From Oscillospiraceae bacterium (GTDB lineage: Bacteria > Bacillota > Clostridia > Oscillospirales > Oscillospiraceae), in contig CAJTCG010000002.1 in NCBI GenBank assembly GCA_910574635.1, forward strand, positions 248,001 to 312,000: a stretch of 64,000 bases of DNA. Direction: 5' to 3'. Below the pieces are notes generated by a model. The model saw nothing but the letters and a program-made list of their open reading frames with translations. It did no database searches and was not told the DNA's origin. Positions 34,964-42,744 of this stretch are shown here, one piece after another. A program made the position numbers and the translations under genes. The number at the start of each line of letters is the position of its first letter. Position 1 is the stretch's first letter.

Positions 34964-35069
34964 ACCACCAACATTCTTTGCGCGGGGTGCCAGGGAATCG
35001 CCCGGCGTCCTGCGCTTAATTTTTTCGAAAGGAGGCAGCGCACGCTCACTTGGAGGTGCGCAATAAACT

Positions 35070-35354
35070 ATGGTTTCTCCAAATGCCACAATCTTAGGCA
35101 ATATCTTCGGCGGTACACACATCTCCAGTGTGCTGGGGGTCGTCTCTCTGCTGTTGAAAACCCTGTACGCCCTCTGTTTTATCGGCTCACTCATTGCGTT
35201 CTTCGTCAGCATCGCGAAGCTGGCACAGTCCGCCAGCAATCCGGGAGCCCGCAGCAGGGCACTTCATGACATCATGGTATCCGGTATCTGCTTCACCCTC
35301 TTAGGGGGAGTAGGCCTGATTTTCGTTGTGCTGATTGGCTTCATGAGCTGGTAG
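35070..35354 (+). CDS. Small two-helix membrane protein, possibly pilin-like
   Basis: 94 residues with membrane segments at about 20-50 and 70-92 around a short charged loop (NPGARSRALHD). This layout resembles VirB2/TrbC-type or other small channel components of type IV secretion in Gram-positives. A stretch of two ribosome sites and a GCGCAC/GTGCGC hairpin precedes ATG35070. It lies 13 bp upstream of a large membrane protein, consistent with a transfer operon. Confidence 0.65.
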   Translation: MVSPNATILGNIFGGTHISSVLGVVSLLLKTLYALCFIGSLIAFFVSIAKLAQSASNPGARSRALHDIMVSGICFTLLGGVGLIFVVLIGFMSW

Positions 35355-35367
35355 GGGAGGGGTGGAT

Positions 35368-37407
35368 ATGACATTATCTGAAATCACTCAGAAAATCAGC
35401 GATATTCAGCAGCTTGCCGCCATGGACCAGGAGGCTGCCCTCAGCCAAAACAAGGCCCTGTTCATCGCCCTTGTCCAGCAGGACGAGGCCTACCTTATCC
35501 GCAGCCCATCCGGACAGCTTTTCGCTGCCCCGGTTCAAGAAGATGACCCCCGGCTGTTCCTGCGGGTATTCAGCCACGAGGAGGCCGCTCAGTCTTTCGC
35601 TGAGAAGGAGCCGGGCAGGGAAGTGCTCCCCATTGACGGCGTGGAGCTGATGCAGGCGGCCAAGACTTGCTTCCTGCGGGGAGTATATGGCTTCCTGCTG
35701 AATGATGGGCTCGCCTGGGCCGTCCTGTCTTTCCCGGACTTCCTGGCGGAGTGTTTCCGGACTATCCTGGGCAATGAAAACATGGCGGGGGAGGAATTCA
35801 CCGTTCTGGTCCGGCTCATCAATATGGTCCGGCAAAACGACCACTACAAAATCGTCTTGGCAGAAGTGCCCGGAGAGGGTACATTCTTCCTTGACGAAGC
35901 TGCCCGTCAAGCGGGAGCCCTTGAAAATTGCGAGTCTCTGGATGTCCAGAAGCTCCTGCGATTCCTCGACTTACCTGGTAATGCGCCCATCTGCGTCAAG
36001 ATGGACGGCGTCGACTATGAGATGACCGTCGATATGCTCCAGGGTGCCATCCGAGTAACTGGATTGGCGACAAGGGAGGAGGGGGTGCCCCTTGACTTCT
36101 ATACCGACTTCATTTCTCTGGATTTCCGCCCGGAGGACTTTGCGAGAGAAGAAATCCCTGCCCCACCTGTCGAGGAGCCGCCAGCAAAAGAAAAGAAGCC
36201 GGGTTTCCTTAGCAGGCTGAAAAAGGAGAAGGCCCCGAAACCTCCCAAGGAGAAGAAATCCAAGAAGGAGAAAGTCTCGCCTGACACGCAAGAACCCAAG
36301 ACCCCCTCTCCTGAGCGTAAGCGCCGGGATTCCCGCAGCATTGTTCTCGGGATTGCAACCATGTTTGCGCTGGCCGCAGCCCTCATCTGCGCCGTTGTTT
36401 TTTACGTCCACTTTACATCCACGTCTCCTCTGGACAGCCTCAAAACCGACATCAGCACCCAATATTACTCTTCTCTCACAAAGCACTATGATGGCTGCCT
36501 GGAAGAGGGAACCGGTGAGGAAGCCCTGCTTCTTATGTCCGAGGACCTGGAGACATGGGTCCAAAGCTACGCCTCAGAATTCTGTACAGCAGAGGAATTG
36601 AAAGATATCATTTCCATCTATGCCTCCATCGGCGACATGCAGGAAGCGGCGGAAAACGCCTACACCCGGGCCGCTATCATGGAGCAGTCTAAAAAAGCTT
36701 ACCAGGAAGGGTTGGCTGCGTCCAGCATCTCCGGCCGCCTGGAGTGCTGGCGGGGCGTCTCCATGGAGGATGCTTCTTCCTATGGAGCCATGCTGTCCAA
36801 TCTCTCTGAGCACGCTGTTGAGTATAAGTATATCATTTTCACGGAAGCTGCTTCTCTCTCTGAATCGGAGGCTCTCTCCAGGTTGATTCTCCTGCAGAGT
36901 TTCTATCCGGGCGATACGGACATCGCCGCCAGGATTCGAGCCGTGCAGGCAGGGGATGAACCCATTACCCCCCCCGACAGCGAGACGCCAGACGTGCCCA
37001 ACGAGCCAACCCAGACTACCCAGTATATCTCCATCTCCCGGGCCGCAGTCCATAGCGGCGGCTGGAACGGCGAGATTGACTTGTATATCGACTGGCGAAA
37101 CATTTCCGGCAAGCAGATTGACGAAGTGGACTTCGAGGTGGTTCCCTACAATCAGGCGGGGGAGCAGGCATCTACCAAAATTGCGGATGCGAACGGCGAG
37201 TTCTACAGCCGATACCTGGCAAGGGACGTGGGGCCTTTCGAGGACGGTTACGTCACTCCATCCCAGCACTTTTGGAGCGATGCCTGGGTAAACGGCACCA
37301 TATCCTCGGTGACGATTGACAAAGTGTCCATTTTCTTCTCCGGGGAAGAGAACCCGGTCATTATTACGGACGCTAATGCGATTTCTGCCCTATTCGCTGC
37401 AAAGTGA
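35368..37407 (+). CDS. Single-pass membrane protein, possibly transfer-associated
   Basis: About 679 residues. A cytoplasmic N-terminal domain (about 1-260), a Lys/Pro-rich stretch (about 270-315), one membrane segment (about 327-350), and an extracellular part with helical repeats then a beta domain (about 560-679, ISRAAVHSGGWNGEIDLYIDW). ATG35368 is preferred over GTG35362, which is only 2 bases from the ribosome site. The acidic Pro linker before the last domain suggests a surface-exposed module. Family not recognised. Confidence 0.8.
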   Translation: MTLSEITQKISDIQQLAAMDQEAALSQNKALFIALVQQDEAYLIRSPSGQLFAAPVQEDDPRLFLRVFSHEEAAQSFAEKEPGREVLPIDGVELMQAAKTCFLRGVYGFLLNDGLAWAVLSFPDFLAECFRTILGNENMAGEEFTVLVRLINMVRQNDHYKIVLAEVPGEGTFFLDEAARQAGALENCESLDVQKLLRFLDLPGNAPICVKMDGVDYEMTVDMLQGAIRVTGLATREEGVPLDFYTDFISLDFRPEDFAREEIPAPPVEEPPAKEKKPGFLSRLKKEKAPKPPKEKKSKKEKVSPDTQEPKTPSPERKRRDSRSIVLGIATMFALAAALICAVVFYVHFTSTSPLDSLKTDISTQYYSSLTKHYDGCLEEGTGEEALLLMSEDLETWVQSYASEFCTAEELKDIISIYASIGDMQEAAENAYTRAAIMEQSKKAYQEGLAASSISGRLECWRGVSMEDASSYGAMLSNLSEHAVEYKYIIFTEAASLSESEALSRLILLQSFYPGDTDIAARIRAVQAGDEPITPPDSETPDVPNEPTQTTQYISISRAAVHSGGWNGEIDLYIDWRNISGKQIDEVDFEVVPYNQAGEQASTKIADANGEFYSRYLARDVGPFEDGYVTPSQHFWSDAWVNGTISSVTIDKVSIFFSGEENPVIITDANAISALFAAK

Positions 37408-37623
37408 GCTTGTTTACGAAATGTTCAAAAACATAAGGGAACATTCGTTTGACGTACAATTTGTCTTTGTGCTAAAATCCATTTGTCGGGTTGAGGGAGG
37501 GATACCCCAGTTCCCTGGCCTACTCCCGATTAGGCCCTCTTTTCATTTGGGCTGTCCTAAGAGGCCCTGGTCCACCATCCCTGGCGGGGACTTTTCCCGC
37601 TCAACATCCTTCCATGTATGGGG

Positions 37624-37651
37624 AAGGCCGGCTGCAATGGCCGGCCTTTTC
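37624..37651 (+). terminator. Terminator in the 37.4-37.8 kb gap
   Basis: AAGGCCGGC/GCCGGCCTT with TGCAATG loop then TT. Confidence 0.75.
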
Positions 37652-37699
37652 CGCCCCCTAAAATTCCCCGGTATATTCGGAATAAATCCGTGGGGCTTC

Positions 37700-37708
37700 G
37701 CATATAAT
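37700..37708 (+). promoter_or_regulatory. GCATATAAT promoter box, distal
   Basis: First of two boxes 51 bp apart upstream of the gene at 37796. The rest of 37408-37795 shows no gene. Confidence 0.65.
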
Positions 37709-37750
37709 ACGGCATAAGCCCAAGCGGAGAAAATAGGTTCTCCGCCATCT

Positions 37751-37759
37751 GCATATAAT
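37751..37759 (+). promoter_or_regulatory. GCATATAAT promoter box, proximal
   Basis: 45 bp upstream of ATG37796. Confidence 0.75.
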
Positions 37760-37795
37760 ATTCATACAACGAAAAACAACAGGAGGTATTTCGAT

Positions 37796-38311
37796 ATGCT
37801 CATGAACAGTGATTCCGCCAACAAGCTGGTCAAGCAGCTGGAGTCCGCTCGCGGCACTCTGCTCGCCCAGGAGCGGCAGGTCATCACCTACTCCTTCCTG
37901 CAGGGCGAGGAACCCTTCAAGCCGCCCTATAACTTCTCCGAAACCCAGGAGAAGCTGGGCAAGCTGAACGAGGCCATCGTAGCCCTGAAACATGCTATCA
38001 ACGTGTTCAACACCACCACCAAGCTGCCCGACATGGACCTCACCGTGGACATGGCTCTCGTGCGGCTGCCTATCCTGACGGGCATGGTCTCCAAACTGGA
38101 GAGCATGGCCGGGATGCTGGAGAAGACCCGGCAGACCAATATCGCCGCGAAGGCGGCGGAGTACACCTGCCGGAACTTCGACGGTGAGGAGGCCAAGAGG
38201 GCTTTCCTGGCCGCGCAGGAGGAGCGTAAGGCTATTCAGCAGGCCCTGAACACGGTCAACATGACTGAAACCTTCGAGGTCTCCGACTCCGTTATGGAGG
38301 CACTGGCCTGA
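37796..38311 (+). CDS. Coiled-coil protein resembling the DIP1984 family
   Basis: 171 residues, mostly helical. The segment LNEAIVALKHAINVFNTTTKLP followed by a Thr/Asp-rich turn and LVRLPILTGMVSKL recalls DIP1984-like proteins, whose function is unknown. Two tandem promoter boxes and AGGAGG suggest high expression. Codons are strongly GC-ending (CTG, ATC), unlike the AT-rich region that follows. Confidence 0.6.
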   Translation: MLMNSDSANKLVKQLESARGTLLAQERQVITYSFLQGEEPFKPPYNFSETQEKLGKLNEAIVALKHAINVFNTTTKLPDMDLTVDMALVRLPILTGMVSKLESMAGMLEKTRQTNIAAKAAEYTCRNFDGEEAKRAFLAAQEERKAIQQALNTVNMTETFEVSDSVMEALA

Positions 38312-38499
38312 TACATCTTTCCTTGCCCACTTCACATTCAAGTAAGTTTACTTGCAAAATTAACAAATACTAGATGAAAAAAGGAGTTTAACGTAATCCA
38401 AGTTATCCAAGTTATTTCAACTGTTATTCTTTATCGGTTGCGTTTAGGGTAGTTGGGATTTAAGTTTTATAATTCTTTTTTGAAGAAAGAAATTTGTTG
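38312..38499 (+). other. AT-rich gap before the tRNA genes
   Basis: A clear drop in GC, with a short direct repeat (CCAAGTTAT twice near 38398-38416). No gene or promoter box seen. This sort of junction beside tRNA genes could mark an insertion point. Confidence 0.4.
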
Positions 38500-38579
38500 T
38501 GAAGCAGGCTAAAAACCGTTGGGCTCTCCCCTTAGAGTCCGCCGTCGGGACAGCGGCGAAGGTTCACGTCCCGGCTTCA
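38500..38579 (+). other. Possible degenerate tRNA-like fold
   Basis: TGAAGC at 38500 pairs with GCTTCA at 38574-38579. Between them are a GGGCTC/GAGTCC stem with an 8-base loop, a long variable-arm-like stem (GCCG/CGGC) and GGTTCACGTCCC as a poor T-arm. It sits one base before tRNA-Thr. The T-loop breaks the consensus, so this may be a decayed tRNA or coincidence. Confidence 0.25.
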
Positions 38580-38580
38580 T

Positions 38581-38656
38581 GCTGTTGTAGCTCAGTTGGC
38601 AGAGCGGCTGATTTGTAATCAGTAGGTCGGGGGTTCGAACCCCTCCAGCAGCTCCA
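38581..38656 (+). tRNA. tRNA-Thr (TGT)
   Basis: Full cloverleaf: acceptor GCTGTTG/CAGCAGC, D-arm with GGC loop, anticodon loop TTTGTAA (TGT), T-loop TTCGAAC, and an encoded CCA. Confidence 0.95.
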
Positions 38657-38659
38657 TAC

Positions 38660-38736
38660 GCGGCCATAGCCCAATTTGGTAGGGCACCTGCCTTCCAAGC
38701 AGGTTGTTGCGGGTTCGAGTCCCGTTGGCCGCTCCA
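38660..38736 (+). tRNA. tRNA-Gly (TCC)
   Basis: Acceptor GCGGCCA/TGGCCGC, anticodon loop CTTCCAA on stem CCTGC/GCAGG, T-loop TTCGAGT, encoded CCA. Confidence 0.95.
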
Positions 38737-38786
38737 ACTGCCTCTTTGCAGACAGTACAGAATTTCCGAAAGGAGGACCTCTCGTC

Positions 38787-39134
38787 ATGTTGCGCTTCGT
38801 ACTTGGGGCCTATGGGGTCCTTGCCGCAATTGCTCTCTACATGTTTTTTGCCCTGGAGCTTCCTCTGGGTAATTGCTTGTTCATCTTCATCTACCCCACC
38901 GTCCTTTTTCTGACCTACTTCTATCTCGTGTGGCGGCAGTCCAAGGACCCCGTGTTCCAGACCAGGGAAACCTGTCAGAAAATATTAGATATGACACGCT
39001 CGAACGACTGCTTCCCACCCTTTGATGACAAAATGTTCGATAAACTGGAGGAAGCGTGTGGTGGCCAGCCGCTTTGTGATATGAGCGGCTATATCACCGG
39101 ACCCGAGGAGGGAGGCGGTACCAATGTGGTATGA
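38787..39134 (+). CDS. Small membrane protein, paralog of the next gene
   Basis: 115 residues: two N-terminal membrane segments (about 4-26 and 30-50), then a cytoplasmic part with CQKILDMTRSNDCFPPFDDKMFDKLEEA and a C-terminal CDMSGY. The same pattern appears in the overlapping gene at 39124. GAAAGGAGG lies before ATG38787. Function unknown; it lies between two tRNA-Gly genes. Confidence 0.75.
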   Translation: MLRFVLGAYGVLAAIALYMFFALELPLGNCLFIFIYPTVLFLTYFYLVWRQSKDPVFQTRETCQKILDMTRSNDCFPPFDDKMFDKLEEACGGQPLCDMSGYITGPEEGGGTNVV

Positions 39135-39423
39135 TTTGTTGGGGATTCTTTTGATGCCCATTATCGCATGCATTGGCGGATGTTTCGTCGAATGGTGGTT
39201 TTCGAGGCCAGCTAAGGAAAGCACAAGGTCAGTTAAGGGCAGCGGTTCCGAAGACAGGGCTCTGGCTCCATACAGGGCGTGCATCGCCATCATAGATATG
39301 ACTACATCCAACGATGGGCTGCCGTTTGGGGCTACGTTCTTCGACGATATCGAGAGGGGCCTCAAAATGCTGGAGGAAACACTGCGCTGCGACATTCAGG
39401 GCTACGCGGAAGGAAGTTTCTAA
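39124..39423 (+). CDS. Small membrane protein, paralog of 38787
   Basis: 99 residues with one membrane segment (about 4-24), followed by CIAIIDMTTSNDGLPFGATFFDDIERGLKMLEE and CDIQGY, aligning with the C-terminal part of the preceding protein. Overlaps it by 11 bases with its own GGAGGCGG site. The pair may form a heterodimer. Confidence 0.75.
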   Translation: MWYDLLGILLMPIIACIGGCFVEWWFSRPAKESTRSVKGSGSEDRALAPYRACIAIIDMTTSNDGLPFGATFFDDIERGLKMLEETLRCDIQGYAEGSF

Positions 39424-39432
39424 ACATTTTCT

Positions 39433-39508
39433 GCGGCCGTCGCCCAATTGGCAGGGCTCCTGCTTCCCAAGCAGGCCGTTGCGGGTTCAAGTCCCGTTGG
39501 CCGCTCCA
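39433..39508 (+). tRNA. tRNA-Gly (CCC)
   Basis: Acceptor GCGGCCG/TGGCCGC (G-T at the last pair), anticodon loop TTCCCAA, T-loop TTCAAGT, encoded CCA. Nearly a copy of the tRNA at 38660 with a changed anticodon. Confidence 0.93.
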
Positions 39509-39602
39509 ATCGAATCCTGGGTGCTGGCTCTCAACATGTCCAGCTAAGCGTCCAGTAAGGGGCCTAACCCGTGGCGCCGCGGGAAGGGCAAGGAGGACCC
39601 AT

Positions 39603-39755
39603 TTGTGGGGCATTCCTCAAGTTGTGGGGGATGAACGACCCAGGATTCGCTTTCATTTAGATACGTGGAGGAATACTCATCGGGAAATTTTGGCATTCCT
39701 GGTGGGCGCCGGTGCAAGAGCCGGCCTCCGCATAGCTCCTTTCTATGATTTTTGA
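39603..39755 (+). CDS. Possible small protein (50 aa)
   Basis: AAGGAGGA followed 5 bases later by TTG39603; encodes a basic sequence with RIRFHLDTWRNTHREILAFL and ends RIAPFYDF. Plausible as a small protein, but the start codon is weak and no relative is known to me. Confidence 0.35.
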   Translation: MWGIPQVVGDERPRIRFHLDTWRNTHREILAFLVGAGARAGLRIAPFYDF

Positions 39756-39931
39756 ATAGGTGTGTAACAGCGGGCGTTCGGGGTGGTAATGGCCCCCGGA
39801 TGCCGGGCTGGCAAGGCCGTAACACTCAGGGAAAGGACACTATCCCTGGGCTGCGTCAGTCGAACATGAGCATGATTATCTCCATGCCCGGAGCGGGGGG
39901 GCTTCGGCCCCCGTAACTGGGACTAAACATC

Positions 39932-40003
39932 GCGGGACAGTGTAAGGTGCGCACACTGGGGCCCAAGACCCCAGAGGCTGTCGGTTCGAATCCGGCTTCC
40001 GCA
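39932..40003 (+). tRNA. tRNA-like gene, anticodon CAA (Leu-type), unusual
   Basis: Acceptor GCGGGA/TTCCGC (6 pairs), D-arm GTGT/GCAC with loop AAGGTGC, anticodon stem TGGGG/CCCCA with loop CCCAAGA, T-arm GTCGG-TTCGAAT-CCGGC. Lacks the long variable arm expected of tRNA-Leu, has C at position 33 and no encoded CCA. Preceded by a GGGGG-CTTCGG-CCCCC hairpin, as is its sister at 40069. Confidence 0.5.
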
Positions 40004-40068
40004 AACAACATCATTGGGACTTGCTCCTCCCAGGCGGGGGCTTCGGCCCCCGTATCTGGGGCAAACAT

Positions 40069-40140
40069 GTGGGACAGTGTAAGGTGCGCACGCCGGGGCT
40101 CATAACCCCGGAGGATACCGGTTCAAATCCGGCGCCTGCA
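40069..40140 (+). tRNA. tRNA-like gene, anticodon CAT (Met-type), unusual
   Basis: Shares GGGACAGTGTAAGGTGCGCAC with the gene at 39932; anticodon stem CGGGG/CCCCG with a proper CTCATAA loop and a TTCAAAT T-loop. The acceptor stem pairs poorly and no CCA is encoded. Confidence 0.5.
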
Positions 40141-40233
40141 AAGACATCAAATGGTTTTCTTTGTTTCGTTGATTGCCCGGGGCGAAGCTGCCACTCCGCT
40201 CCAGGGCGGTCATCCCAAAAAGGAGGAATTTTC

Positions 40234-40476
40234 GTGAAACTTACAAACATCCAGGAGGTAGACGACTTCCTGCAAACTGTCGATAACTGCAAGGGCGATG
40301 TTTGGCTGGAGGATTCCGCCGGGGACCGCTTCTCCCTGAAATCCATGTTCTCCCGCTACATTGCTATGGGGAACCTTCTCCAGGACAAGCGTGGCGAGTT
40401 GGAACTGTTCTGCTCCCAGCCGGCTGACGAGGCCCGCTTCGTGGAGTTGTTCTCCAGGAACCCGCAAATCGTCTAA
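40234..40476 (+). CDS. Small hypothetical protein (80 aa)
   Basis: Acidic soluble protein (IQEVDDFLQTVDNCKGDVWLE). GTG40234 follows AAGGAGG. No recognised family; it forms a pair with the membrane protein at 40513, which has its own AAAGGAGG site. Confidence 0.7.
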   Translation: MKLTNIQEVDDFLQTVDNCKGDVWLEDSAGDRFSLKSMFSRYIAMGNLLQDKRGELELFCSQPADEARFVELFSRNPQIV

Positions 40477-40512
40477 CCCGTACTCCAGAATCTCGCAGAA
40501 AGGAGGTCCGCC

Positions 40513-40926
40513 ATGGACATCATTCTCGTTTGTCTCATGTCGGCATGCGTCTTCCATATCATTTACCACATTATACTTTTGTACTACTCGTTCCGGCTCT
40601 CCAGACAAACTCAGGGAACTATCCTCCATGTCATACCGCTTGATAAACTCTCAAAGTATGGAATATCTACCCTGAACGTCAGCTATTTTGTAAACGGCGT
40701 TCGCTATATTGGAAGATACCTGACAGAAAAGGATATCGACCACATGCGTACCGGCGACACGGTGACGATTCAGTATCAGCCCTCCCGGCCCGGCCGTTCA
40801 GCGATTATGGAGTTGAATGAGCCGTCCGTGATTGCGGACATTGCCCTGCTTTCGGGACGAGTATGCCTGGGCTCCTTTGCCATGAGCCTGGTTCTGATGT
40901 CCATCATCGACGGGGGACTTTTCTGA
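40513..40926 (+). CDS. DUF3592-like small membrane protein
   Basis: 137 residues: an N-terminal membrane helix (about 3-25), a beta-rich extracellular part (LNVSYFVNGVRYIGRYLTEK, GDTVTIQYQPSRP) and a C-terminal membrane helix (about 112-134). This helix-beta-helix arrangement is typical of DUF3592 proteins, function unknown. Lies just before tRNA-Pro. Confidence 0.7.
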   Translation: MDIILVCLMSACVFHIIYHIILLYYSFRLSRQTQGTILHVIPLDKLSKYGISTLNVSYFVNGVRYIGRYLTEKDIDHMRTGDTVTIQYQPSRPGRSAIMELNEPSVIADIALLSGRVCLGSFAMSLVLMSIIDGGLF

Positions 40927-40939
40927 GTCCCCACCACAT

Positions 40940-41015
40940 CCGGGATTAGCGCAGTTGGTAGCGCACGTGCTTTGGGAGCATGGGGTCGGGAGTTCGAGCC
41001 TCCCATCTCGGACCA
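40940..41015 (+). tRNA. tRNA-Pro (TGG)
   Basis: Acceptor CCGGGAT/ATCTCGG, anticodon loop TTTGGGA, T-loop TTCGAGC, encoded CCA. Confidence 0.93.
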
Positions 41016-41160
41016 GTAGGACGCATGGGGATGCGTTCTAATATACCGGCGCATGCCGGAATGTTCTCTGCGGAGAAGACTGCGGAGGCTGCTTCGCGGG
41101 CAGGGCCGGCCCCAAGGGAGGCCGGCCGCCCGTGGGGCACTACAAAAGAAGGAGGTTTCT

Positions 41161-41473
41161 ATGAAGCATAGCCAGTTTGCCGGAAGCTGCCGCTTTATGT
41201 GGAACCGCATGCTTACGGACATCAACGCAGGCTACGAGGCCGGAGAAAAATATTCCTGCCCAACCCCGGCAAAGTACAAGAAGGTTCCCGGGCTGGAGTG
41301 GCTCAAAGAGATATTGCTGCCCGAATTGTGGCAACCTCATGGACAGAGACCATCAGGCGGCAATTAACATAGATAAGGAGGGCTTCCGCCTCTTTTGTGA
41401 GGAACTGCCCTCCGGATGCGGGGACTCGCCCCGCGCAGAGCTTTCAGCTCACCCGCAGCCTTCGGCTGCTTAA
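41161..41473 (+). pseudogene. TnpB (IS200/IS605 family) deletion remnant
   Basis: The first frame from ATG41161 gives a TnpB-like N-terminus (CRFMWNRMLTDINAGYEAGEKY, with TPAKYKK and WLKE). A second frame from about 41316 gives the C-terminal zinc finger and catalytic segment (CPNCGNLMDRDHQAAINI) to a stop at 41471. The roughly 300 residues between are missing and the join is out of frame. The 3' flank (41390-41480) carries short GC hairpins where the guide RNA of intact elements would lie. Confidence 0.8.
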
Positions 41474-41635
41474 CCAGTGGTTCACTGGGGATAGCTTGCA
41501 CTACTACGGCTTGGATGGTCGGTATCATCCTGTAATAATTTGTAAAGGAGGATGCAGGGTAATTGCAGGAGGCGCAGATTCTGCGCATTCCTCCCCGCCC
41601 GACTGCGTCGGACGGGGTACCCCGCGCAGGATTAG

Positions 41636-42250
41636 ATGGAATGGACCCAAGAAGAAGTTCAACTGTTGGGAAGAAACCGAACAAGCCTTATTGACAGCAG
41701 ACTAAGCTGCGAAATTGTGCCTCCTGAAGCAGACTTGGTCAAATTTCGGGCTCAACCCGACAAACTCATTGCGCTCACGGGGTGGCTTTCTCTTGGAGAC
41801 AAGCAAGACGCCACCTTGCTTAACAGATTTCAACATGTTGCGGACCTGGATGGGGTTAGGGCCTTTGAGGACAAGGAGACGTGCCACGAAGTTCAAATCG
41901 ACTGGGCAAAACATCAAGTCGTACTCCCAGCCACCAACAAGTTTGATGAATGCACTATTCGCAAAAGCCTGGCGGGGGATTTTGCTGTCGTATGGATGGC
42001 CTACGAGAGGCAGGAAAGGTATCCTGATGATAAACCCGCTCTTTTGTGGATAACAGATTGGGAAGGCGGGAAATTGTATCAGAAACAGGCCCGTGTGGCA
42101 GATGCTTTTGCTGGTGGAGACCTTCAGACAACGGCTGCCATTATCAGTAAATTCTCCTGCGTTTCAGATGCCCTTAACTGGGCAAACGCCAGAGTCGTCT
42201 ACGATGCGGCGGTTCAAGAGTCTCTTGGCAGATTTAATCCAATTGTATAG
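41636..42250 (+). CDS. Hypothetical protein (204 aa), 5' end uncertain
   Basis: Soluble protein with Trp- and Asp-rich stretches (WITDWEGGKLYQKQARVADAF) and a repeated ALNWANARVVYDAA helix. No good ribosome site precedes ATG41636, and the TnpB remnant lies 160 bp upstream, so the natural start may have been lost. No family recognised. Terminator at 42264. Confidence 0.65.
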   Translation: MEWTQEEVQLLGRNRTSLIDSRLSCEIVPPEADLVKFRAQPDKLIALTGWLSLGDKQDATLLNRFQHVADLDGVRAFEDKETCHEVQIDWAKHQVVLPATNKFDECTIRKSLAGDFAVVWMAYERQERYPDDKPALLWITDWEGGKLYQKQARVADAFAGGDLQTTAAIISKFSCVSDALNWANARVVYDAAVQESLGRFNPIV

Positions 42251-42263
42251 CAGAATTTCCGCA

Positions 42264-42290
42264 GGACCGGCAGAAATGCCGGTCCTTTTC
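42264..42290 (+). terminator. Terminator
   Basis: GGACCGGCA/TGCCGGTCC with GAAA loop and TTTT. Confidence 0.9.
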
Positions 42291-42315
42291 ATTTGGAATC
42301 GCCTTCGCCCTGGCC

Positions 42316-42324
42316 GCATATCAT
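42316..42324 (+). promoter_or_regulatory. GCATATCAT promoter box
   Basis: 39 bp upstream of the DUF1294 gene. Confidence 0.65.
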
Positions 42325-42354
42325 TCTCGCAATGTAGTCGAAAGGGGTTTTGAT

Positions 42355-42609
42355 ATGAAGGTTCTAATTATATATTTCACCATCATTAACTTCTGGGAAT
42401 TCGTCTTCATGGGCCTGGACAAGGCCTACGCTCGGAGAGGGGAGTACCGCATCCCCGAAAAGACGTCGTTTTGGGTGGCTTTGCTGGGCGGGGCCGCTGG
42501 AGGAACCGCCGGCATGTTCTTCTTCCGCCATAAGACCCGGCACTGGTACTTCCGGTATGGATTCCCGGCGATTGCCTTGCTGCACATCGCGCTGTTCATC
42601 ATCGTCTGA
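42355..42609 (+). CDS. DUF1294 membrane protein
   Basis: 84 residues, three membrane segments. Matches the DUF1294 pattern: MGLDKAYARRGEYRIPE, ALLGGAAGGTAGMFFFRHKT, then YGFPAIALLHIALF. The family is widespread and its function unknown; other members are found fused to cold-shock domains. Bracketed by a promoter box and a terminator. Confidence 0.9.
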   Translation: MKVLIIYFTIINFWEFVFMGLDKAYARRGEYRIPEKTSFWVALLGGAAGGTAGMFFFRHKTRHWYFRYGFPAIALLHIALFIIV

Positions 42610-42613
42610 CACA

Positions 42614-42640
42614 AAGGCCAGCCTCAAGGGCTGGTCTTTT
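42614..42640 (+). terminator. Terminator
   Basis: AGGCCAGCC/GGGCTGGTCT stem and TTTT; repeat copy 9 begins 4 bp later. Confidence 0.8.
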
Positions 42641-42643
42641 GCT

Positions 42644-42701
42644 GTATCGGGCCTCGGAGAAGCGGCCATCAATCACCGCCAAAAATTCTTTTCTGTCAAC
42701 C
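42644..42701 (+). repeat. 57-bp interspersed repeat, copy 9
   Basis: Its CAACC end directly abuts the promoter box at 42703, as in copy 12. Confidence 0.92.
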
Positions 42702-42702
42702 T

Positions 42703-42711
42703 GCATAGAAT
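42703..42711 (+). promoter_or_regulatory. GCATAGAAT promoter box
   Basis: 42 bp upstream of ATG42745. Confidence 0.7.
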
Positions 42712-42744
42712 ACTCCAAAACATACATAAGGGAGGATTCTTTTC

